A stretch of DNA of 64,000 nucleotides, taken from positions 5,163,001 through 5,227,000 of the forward strand of contig NZ_CP021425.1 in assembly GCF_002162375.1 (NCBI RefSeq), given 5' to 3'. Source of the DNA: Oleiphilus messinensis (GTDB taxonomy: Bacteria > Pseudomonadota > Gammaproteobacteria > Pseudomonadales > Oleiphilaceae). The translations under genes and the position numbers were made by a program. The notes under the pieces were generated by a model. That model saw only the letters and a list, made by a program, of their open reading frames with translations, had not been told where the DNA came from and ran no database searches. Of this stretch, positions 58,744 through 64,000 are shown in pieces. Numbering within the stretch: the stretch's first letter is position 1; each line of letters starts with the position of its first letter.

Positions 58744-58965
58744 CTAAATGGGTGCAGCACCATAATTAATCGTTGGTTTTCGTGGCGGATCCGCACGAAC
58801 GTTATCTTCAATTTTCTGCACTTGTCCGCCTTGCTGCAAAAAGCTCTCGACATCAGATTGGAGCTGCTCGCGCATTTCCCGCTTTTTCTGCTCACTGAAA
58901 TCGTCATTTTGACCCGCGCTTGCGGAAATCGTGTTTTGCTCTTCAAAATCGACTCTATTGCTCAT
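58744..58965 (-). CDS. sutA: SutA-like transcription factor
   Basis: A 73-residue acidic protein with a disordered N-terminus and a central helix. Its C-terminus, GGQVQKIEDNVRADPPRKP then YGAAPI, matches the tail of P. aeruginosa SutA, a small RNA-polymerase-binding regulator that supports slow-growth gene expression. It is shorter at the N-terminus than the P. aeruginosa protein (about 105 residues). AGGTGG lies 6-7 bp before the ATG. A terminator follows. Confidence 0.8.
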   Translation of the reverse strand: MSNRVDFEEQNTISASAGQNDDFSEQKKREMREQLQSDVESFLQQGGQVQKIEDNVRADPPRKPTINYGAAPI

Positions 58966-59283
58966 ACCAAACCACCTGATTGATCAATACTGCCGGCATC
59001 TGCCGAATACTGTTATAGGACGTCAACCTTTGACCTCAACTTGCGCACCTCGAACTTAAGCGAGACGTACAAGTTCATCTCAAAAATATTTTCCGATATT
59101 TATAGAATGTTTCGGTGACGATTCCAGCTTTTTTAGAGACTATTTTGTATATTTTTGTATCCACACTTTTTCTCATTGTAACAAGCAGTTAAAGAACGTA
59201 CTTAAGAGTCAGCATCACTATTTTCAAGTCCCTCGAACAGAGCTGTTTTTGCAATACTCCACATTCAAACTATCTTCTTAATT
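58966..59283. other. Divergent AT-rich intergenic region upstream of sutA
   Basis: About 320 bp that must contain the sutA promoter and that of the gene at 59284. No repeat, RNA or small gene could be supported in it. Confidence 0.5.
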
Positions 59284-59919
59284 ATGTTTAATGACCGAGG
59301 TTTTGTAGTAATGGAAAACTCAAGGGAAGAGTTGTTGTATGCGACTCTGTTTATGGACTGTGACTCTGTTGAAGTTGTTCAAGCGGCCAAAAAGCTCATC
59401 GGCAGCATCCCTCTAAACAAACGCTATGAACGTGTAGGCATCGCTAAAGCCATTATCAAGTTTGTCAAAAGCGACATCCGGGCCAGCACCACTGGCATCT
59501 CTCTCGATCCGGCAAGCTATAGCGCCAGCTATGTACTGTACAAAGGACAGGGAAATGGTATTCAAAAGGCGATATTGCTTGTTACTCTGGCTCGATTCTT
59601 CAATATCCCGGCGAAGCTGGGCTTGATAGAACTCACCTCCCCGGATCATCCTGACGCACTTATGAGTGCAAATTTAACCGGTTACGCAGACTTGCTACTG
59701 GAAGGCAAATGGAAAACGGTTTTGCTTAGCGGCTCAATGGAACAACAGGACCGCCTCCTCACCGAGCCACTGCATGATTATGGTACGTTTACAGATGTCC
59801 CCTATGAATTGATTGCATCAAGCGCCACCTTAACGCCAACCTCAATTCACTCAACCTCATTGCTGTTGAACGAAGATATGGCGCATAATGACCAAACATT
59901 GGAGAAGACCTGCGCCTAA
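59284..59919 (+). CDS. Transglutaminase-fold protein lacking the catalytic residues
   Basis: A 211-residue protein of no assigned function. Residues about 85-160 follow the transglutaminase-like core: YKGQGNGIQKAILLVTLARF then NIPAKLG, and GYADLLLEGKW. Where active members have GDC(R/D)DKA the sequence has GNGIQKA (Cys to Gly), and where they have HAW it has TGY (His lost). It is therefore a probable pseudoenzyme, perhaps a binding protein (inference). The start may be ATG 59284 or 59311; neither has a clear ribosome-binding site. It is not obviously linked to the neighbouring ald gene. Confidence 0.65.
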   Translation: MFNDRGFVVMENSREELLYATLFMDCDSVEVVQAAKKLIGSIPLNKRYERVGIAKAIIKFVKSDIRASTTGISLDPASYSASYVLYKGQGNGIQKAILLVTLARFFNIPAKLGLIELTSPDHPDALMSANLTGYADLLLEGKWKTVLLSGSMEQQDRLLTEPLHDYGTFTDVPYELIASSATLTPTSIHSTSLLLNEDMAHNDQTLEKTCA

Positions 59920-60041
59920 TACTCATATGTTCTGACCCGGGATCGTCCTGACAACACATAATGAAATTCGAGTGCATTTCCCGAAAATAAACGCTGGCGC
60001 AGTAGTCAACCTTGCTGACCCCGAACAAGCTGAGGTGATGT

Positions 60042-61166
60042 ATGATTATTGGCGTACCAAAAGAAATCAAGAATCATGAATACAGAGTAGGATTGACCCC
60101 TGCCAGCGTAAAAGAACTTACACGGCAGGGCCACAAAGTGCTCGTAGAACGAAATGCAGCTCTTGATATCGGCTTTCCTGACCAAGATTATGAAGCATCG
60201 GGCGCAACTATCCTGACAACTGCAGACGCCGTGTTCGAGCAGGCCAAGCTCATCGTTAAGGTCAAAGAACCCCAGGCATCAGAATGCAAAATGCTATCGA
60301 AGGGACAGACTCTTTTCACCTATCTCCACCTCGCACCGGATCCGGCTCAAGCGAAAGGTCTACTCGAATCCGGGGCGACCTGTATCGCCTATGAAACCGT
60401 AACCGGCACATTAAGCCCACTCCCCCTGCTCGCCCCCATGAGCGAAGTGGCCGGCAGAATGTCCATTCAGGCCGCGGCACATAGCCTGGAAAAAGCTCAG
60501 GGTGGTGAAGGCGTCTTGCTCTCTGGTGTTGCAGGCGTACCTCCCGGAAACGTGCTCGTAATTGGTGGTGGCGTGGTTGGCTTGAATGCCGCCAGAATCG
60601 CGGCTGGCATGGGTGCTGAAGTGATCATCTTCGACAAGTCACTGGCCCGTTTGCGCTACATTGATGAACTATTCTCAGGACGTATCCGGACACAGTATTC
60701 AACCAAAGCAAATATCGAAAGCTGTTTGCCAAAAGCAGATGTGGTGATCGGTGCGGTGTTAATTCCCGGAGCTGCGGCGCCAAAGGTGGTTACCCGATCA
60801 GACTTGAAGCTCATGAAAGCCGGGGCCGTTATCGTTGACGTATCGATTGATCAGGGTGGCTGTTTTGAAACATCAAAAGCCACAACACATCAAGATCCGA
60901 TATACTGCATTGATGGTATCGTTCATTATTGCGTTGCGAACATGCCGGGTGCCGTTGCCAAAACCGCAACTCTGGCATTAAACAACGCTACGTTACCCTT
61001 TGTGGAGGTACTTGCTAACAAAGGGGTGAAAGCCGCTCTGACGGACGACCCTCACTTACTGAATGGTTTGAACGTGCATCAAAACCAAATTACATACAAG
61101 GCTGTCGCCGAAAGCCTTGGTTATCCTTATGTCTCTGCAGATGGAATTCTGGATTCCCTTCCCTGA
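60042..61166 (+). CDS. ald: Alanine dehydrogenase
   Basis: A 374-residue NAD-dependent enzyme interconverting L-alanine and pyruvate plus ammonia. It begins MIIGVPKEIKNHEYRVGLTP. NAD motif VIGGGVVGLNAA and catalytic segments YLHLAPD and SIDQGGCFETS are present. GAGGTGAT precedes the ATG. A hairpin follows between it and the convergent aguB. It may feed alanine into central metabolism. Confidence 0.95.
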   Translation: MIIGVPKEIKNHEYRVGLTPASVKELTRQGHKVLVERNAALDIGFPDQDYEASGATILTTADAVFEQAKLIVKVKEPQASECKMLSKGQTLFTYLHLAPDPAQAKGLLESGATCIAYETVTGTLSPLPLLAPMSEVAGRMSIQAAAHSLEKAQGGEGVLLSGVAGVPPGNVLVIGGGVVGLNAARIAAGMGAEVIIFDKSLARLRYIDELFSGRIRTQYSTKANIESCLPKADVVIGAVLIPGAAAPKVVTRSDLKLMKAGAVIVDVSIDQGGCFETSKATTHQDPIYCIDGIVHYCVANMPGAVAKTATLALNNATLPFVEVLANKGVKAALTDDPHLLNGLNVHQNQITYKAVAESLGYPYVSADGILDSLP

Positions 61167-61177
61167 ATGCCAAAGGA

Positions 61178-61204
61178 ATGAAGGCTGACCTGATCAGCCT
61201 TCAT
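61178..61204. terminator. Hairpin between convergent ald and aguB
   Basis: ATGAAGGCTGA and TCAGCCTTCAT form a perfect 11-bp stem with a 5-base loop. No T tract follows, so termination strength is uncertain. Confidence 0.5.
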
Positions 61205-61210
61205 GTGACT

Positions 61211-62080
61211 TCAGTCTTCGCCGTCCAACGTAAGGAGCGTACCATACAACTCCGGGCGACGATCCCGAAACAGGCCCCAGGCAGCCCGGGCTTGTGCCAG
61301 CTCATCCAAATCAAAGGACTGCAACAAAATACCCTCTGTCACCCGGTCCGCCTCCTGCAAAATCTGACCGGTATTATCAGTGATGAAGGAAGAGCCATAG
61401 AATGTAATTTCTGCACCCTCGCCTTGCTCAACACCAATACGGTTTGAAGCGATAACCGGCAATAGGTTTGCAGCGCTGTGTCCTTGCATTGTGACTTGCC
61501 AATGACGCTTGGAATCAATCGAAGGGTCGTGCGGCTCAGAGCCTATGGCCGTTGGATAGAACAATAATTCGGCTCCTTTTAAGGCCATAACGCGGGCTGC
61601 TTCCGGGAACCACTGATCCCAACAGATTCCCACGCCTATACAACCAAACGCCGTATCCCAAACCTGAAACCCAGTATCTCCAGGAGAGAAAAAATGCTTT
61701 TCCTGGTAACCTGGACCATTCGGAATATGGCTCTTTCGATAATTTTGCAGGATTGCACCATCAGCATCGACCACCACGAGCGAGTTGAAAAACGTATTAC
61801 CCGCTTTTTCAAAGTAACTACACGGCAGTACAACATTAAGTTCTTTTGCCAACGCGGAGAACAGCTCAATCGCGGGATGCCCCTCTCTGGATCGCGCCAA
61901 CTGATAATGAGCCTCGCCCTGATCAATACAGAAATAAGGCGTTTCAAACAACTCTTGAATCAAAATAATGTTGGCTCCTTGCTCCGCCGATGCTCGGATA
62001 AGTTTTTCCGCTCGAGCCATATTTTCGGGCAAGTCCCAACTACACGCCATTTGCGTAGCCGCTACAGTGATGTTTCTCAC
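61211..62080 (-). CDS. aguB: N-carbamoylputrescine amidase
   Basis: A 289-residue carbon-nitrogen hydrolase that converts N-carbamoylputrescine to putrescine, CO2 and ammonia. The catalytic triad is visible as Glu in IQELFETPYF, Lys in NYRKSHIPNGPGY and Cys in VGICWDQWFPEAAR. The start is GTG at 62080, overlapping the aguA stop in GTGA, with GGAG inside the end of aguA. It forms the second gene of an aguA-aguB operon. Confidence 0.95.
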   Translation of the reverse strand: MRNITVAATQMACSWDLPENMARAEKLIRASAEQGANIILIQELFETPYFCIDQGEAHYQLARSREGHPAIELFSALAKELNVVLPCSYFEKAGNTFFNSLVVVDADGAILQNYRKSHIPNGPGYQEKHFFSPGDTGFQVWDTAFGCIGVGICWDQWFPEAARVMALKGAELLFYPTAIGSEPHDPSIDSKRHWQVTMQGHSAANLLPVIASNRIGVEQGEGAEITFYGSSFITDNTGQILQEADRVTEGILLQSFDLDELAQARAAWGLFRDRRPELYGTLLTLDGED

Positions 62081-63186
62081 GTTAACTCCTCAGTTTGGGG
62101 TTCCTGCTGCGTGATACAGTGAATATTACCGCCACCCACTACGATATCCAGGCAATTAACCTGAATAATTTCATACTCCGGGAAACAGCGCTGCATCATC
62201 TCTTTTGCTTCAGCATCATATTCAGCCTCTCCGTATGAGGGCATCACTATTCCGCCATTAGCGATGTAGAAGTTTACATAGGACATCGACAATCGAGTGC
62301 CATCGAGGTAACGAGCGGGCGGTTGTCGAATGGTGATCACTTCGAAAGGTTGCCCATTTACATCTTTCGCCTGCTGCAAAATGTCCAAATTGGTTTGCAG
62401 GATGTCGTAATTTGCATCTTCAGGATCATCACTAATCAGTGCGAGAATTTTCCCGGGCGCCACAAAGCAGGCCAGCTCATCAATGTGTCCATCCGTATCA
62501 TCGTCCACCACGCCTCGCGGCAACCAGATACATTGTTGTACGCCCAGTTGACGACGCAATTCGGCCTCAATATCCGCTTTGGAAAAACCGGGATTACGAT
62601 TAGGATTCAATTGGACTGACTCGGTCAACAATACCGTGCCCTGTCCATCAACATGGATTCCTCCACCCTCGTTGATAATCGGACTCTCGATTCGCTCGAT
62701 ACCGATGGCCGCCAGAACGTTTTTCGCCACAAGCGCATCAAGCTCATGGGGAAACTTGCCCCAACCATTGAACCCCCAGTCAACCCCCGCCAATTGTCTG
62801 CCTGCAAAGACGAATGTAGGACCGATATCCCGCATCCAACTGTCATTCAACGCCATTGGCATAAGCTGAATTCCCGGTGCAGCATCCAAATCAGTAACCC
62901 TGTCCGGGTGATACAGTATAGGGTCATCCACTGCCGATACGGCTGATGCAGGCCTACTCGACAACCCTAAATGCAATTTCGCAGACTCAATCTGATCCGG
63001 ATTCACCACGACAATAACAGGCTCGAATCGCGCTATGGCACGGGTAATTTCGGCGAATGCGATAGCCGCACGCTCAAGGCCACAGGGCCATTGATCATCA
63101 TCACTGGGCCAGGCCATCCAGCAGCGACGATGAACATGCCACTCAGGGGGCATCCATTGCTTGTTTTCAACACGATATTCAGTCAT
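62077..63186 (-). CDS. aguA: Agmatine deiminase
   Basis: A 369-residue enzyme hydrolysing agmatine to N-carbamoylputrescine. Family segments are MPPEWHVHRRCWMAWP, NDSWMRDIGPTFV, GGGIHVDG, DDDTDGHID and the catalytic Cys in VGGGNIHCITQQ. ATG 63186 fits relatives better than ATG 63222, which adds 12 residues. Its start is divergent from the truncated TetR gene at 63723. Confidence 0.95.
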   Translation of the reverse strand: MTEYRVENKQWMPPEWHVHRRCWMAWPSDDDQWPCGLERAAIAFAEITRAIARFEPVIVVVNPDQIESAKLHLGLSSRPASAVSAVDDPILYHPDRVTDLDAAPGIQLMPMALNDSWMRDIGPTFVFAGRQLAGVDWGFNGWGKFPHELDALVAKNVLAAIGIERIESPIINEGGGIHVDGQGTVLLTESVQLNPNRNPGFSKADIEAELRRQLGVQQCIWLPRGVVDDDTDGHIDELACFVAPGKILALISDDPEDANYDILQTNLDILQQAKDVNGQPFEVITIRQPPARYLDGTRLSMSYVNFYIANGGIVMPSYGEAEYDAEAKEMMQRCFPEYEIIQVNCLDIVVGGGNIHCITQQEPQTEELT

Positions 63187-63303
63187 TTGTCTCGAAACCC
63201 AACTACTTAAAATGGCGGACATTATCGACCATTACGCGCAACCAAGGAAGACCTGCAAAACACGGTATTGTTACCGTTTTATGATTATTTTTACGATATT
63301 GCA

Positions 63304-63467
63304 ATTTTTAGAGGCAAATTCGGAAAACAGCTACTATGCTGTGAATATTCAGTGGAGAACACTGCAGTTCTGCTGAGTGGAAACCCAGGGTAGCGCTTGC
63401 TGTCCTCATTAGTTTTCCTTTCCTAGTTGTTATATCTGTTTCGAGGCAGTAATTACTGCCTCTTTTT
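63304..63467 (+). ncRNA. Candidate small regulatory RNA
   Basis: A plus-strand unit of about 160 nt ending in a textbook terminator. A possible promoter upstream is TTGTTA (63268-63273), an 18-bp spacer and TACGAT. Inside are hairpins CAGC-TACTAT-GCTG (63328), CAGTG-GAGAA-CACTG (63350-63364) and CTGAGT-GGAA-ACCCAG (63373-63388). Two present GGA at or in the loop, loosely recalling RsmA/CsrA-binding RNAs, but only three GGA triplets occur and no GacA box was found. No coding frame with a ribosome-binding site explains the terminator. Confidence 0.35.
63443..63467 (+). terminator. Intrinsic terminator with perfect 20-bp palindrome
   Basis: GAGGCAGTAATTACTGCCTC is followed by T5 on the plus strand. 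No coding gene lies upstream on that strand for over 2 kb, so it implies a non-coding transcript. Confidence 0.8.
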
Positions 63468-63642
63468 ATTTCCCCGCTCTGAACGATTGCTTTGCTCAAG
63501 TCCTTTGGCTGCTTGTCAGAACCGCTGTTGTAGCGCTGACGCTTTTACAATCTGAACCTTCCGGTTAAACACGATTTGCCCCGCCCTCCTGCGACCTAAC
63601 CAAGAACAGGTCGATAACACTTCATTTGAATTGACTCAAGGT

Positions 63643-63686
63643 GTGAATCATGATTCACTAAACACATAATGTGAATTTGTGTTCAC
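63643..63686. promoter_or_regulatory. Two GTGAA-N6-TTCAC operators upstream of TetR gene
   Basis: GTGAATCATGATTCAC (63643-63658, a perfect palindrome) and GTGAATTTGTGTTCAC (63671-63686) are offset by 28 bp. A -10-like CATAAT (63665-63670) lies between them, so binding of both would block a promoter for the TetR gene. They probably are sites for autoregulation. Confidence 0.7.
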
Positions 63687-63722
63687 ACTATCACGCTCAC
63701 TGAAGACATTCACGGTACAACT

Positions 63723-64000
63723 ATGGCTTATCGAGAATCCCCCGAAATCGCTGCGAGAAAAGCGGAACTCAGGGAAAAAATATTAAATGCGGCACAACAG
63801 CTGGTATCTGAGGGTGGTTTTCGAAACGCATCCATTCAGTCGGTGGCACAGCGTGCAGACATTGCGACAGGCACGGTGTATAAATATTTCAAATCTAAAT
63901 CCGTTCTGTTTTCAGAAGTCTTCCGTCGGGCAACTCAGATTGAAGTCGACAAAGTTGCAGAGGCGATCAATCAGGAAGGCACCATATCTGAGCGGCTGGA
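63723..64000 (+). CDS. TetR-family regulator, N-terminal part (possibly AguR)
   Basis: The first 92 codons of a TetR-family repressor, running off the right edge. The helix-turn-helix reads ASIQSVAQRADIATGTVYKY then FKSKSVLF. It is divergent from aguA and about 535 bp away. In P. aeruginosa the aguBA genes are adjacent to the TetR-family repressor AguR, so this may be its counterpart, but the candidate RNA between them and the truncation leave that open. The two palindromes just upstream are its likely operators. Confidence 0.85.
   Translation, partial: MAYRESPEIAARKAELREKILNAAQQLVSEGGFRNASIQSVAQRADIATGTVYKYFKSKSVLFSEVFRRATQIEVDKVAEAINQEGTISERL

Larger units (their letters stand above)
63187..63722. 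other. Long intergenic region between aguA and TetR gene
   Basis: About 535 bp holding, in order, an ACGGTA-TTGT-TACCGT hairpin followed by T4 (63262-63280), the candidate small RNA with its terminator, and the TetR operators. An open frame at 63161-63376 lacks a ribosome-binding site and is not taken as a gene. Confidence 0.6.

Noticed and set aside
63161-63376. Possible 71- or 53-codon gene upstream of the terminator at 63443
   Set aside because: No ribosome-binding site, no recognisable domain, overlap with the aguA start, and the frame stops well before the terminator.
63304-63467. Firm assignment as RsmY/RsmZ
   Set aside because: Only three GGA triplets and no GacA box were found, so only a generic candidate small RNA is reported.

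Overview
The window is chromosomal DNA from a gammaproteobacterium. Its gene families and gene order resemble Pseudomonas and other Pseudomonadales/Oceanospirillales. The supporting blocks are Vfr/CRP-OsmC-SpeD-PRK, ArgE-ArgA, CoaBC-Dut-AlgC-ArgB beside RadC-RpmB-RpmG, DsbA-cytochrome c4 beside EngB, CoaD-ferredoxin-GGT, HemB-PPK, and AguA-AguB. A SutA-like regulator and a lipase foldase (Lif) also fit this group. HemB has the Asp-type (Mg-dependent) metal motif seen in pseudomonads. The genus cannot be named from the sequence alone.

Region 1 (1-9.4 kb, all minus strand) is visibly more AT-rich than the rest and looks like an accessory island. It holds the first 794 codons of a nonribosomal peptide synthetase (condensation plus part of an adenylation domain), a 1743-residue Ser/Thr kinase-AAA ATPase-GAF-histidine kinase, and a PapA-like HxxxD acyltransferase. 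Region 2 (9.6-14.6 kb) holds two exporters, a YfcG-like GST, an alpha/beta hydrolase overlapping an M14-type peptidase, and a CpxP/Spy-like periplasmic protein. The last is divergent from a CpxR/CpxA-like two-component pair (14.8-17.0 kb), with a candidate CpxR box between them.

Region 3 (17-33.7 kb) mixes c-di-GMP genes with core metabolism. The c-di-GMP genes are two diguanylate cyclases and one large PilZ-DUF1631-GGDEF-EAL protein with eroded active sites. The other genes are Vfr/CRP, SpeD, phosphoribulokinase, ArgA and ArgE. Region 4 (33.7-54 kb) is dense housekeeping: arginine, nucleotide-sugar, dUTP, CoA, ribosomal protein, disulfide, cytochrome, polyphosphate and heme genes. It also has a LaoC/LaoR-like aldehyde dehydrogenase and TetR pair, with a legible promoter and two palindromic operators. 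Region 5 (54-64 kb) has a DedA-mercuric-reductase-like fusion, a lipase foldase without a nearby lipase, SutA, a transglutaminase-fold protein lacking catalytic residues, alanine dehydrogenase, and the agmatine-to-putrescine genes aguA-aguB. Divergent from aguA is a truncated TetR gene with two GTGAA-N6-TTCAC operators. Between them is a candidate small RNA with a perfect palindromic terminator.

Short tandem duplications of 16-21 bp recur in several intergenic gaps. No tRNA, rRNA, insertion sequence, prophage or CRISPR array was seen. The most unusual material is the NRPS/dual-kinase/acyltransferase island, the candidate small RNA at 63.3-63.5 kb, the Ser-for-Thr change at the GGT nucleophile, and the pseudoenzyme-like proteins.
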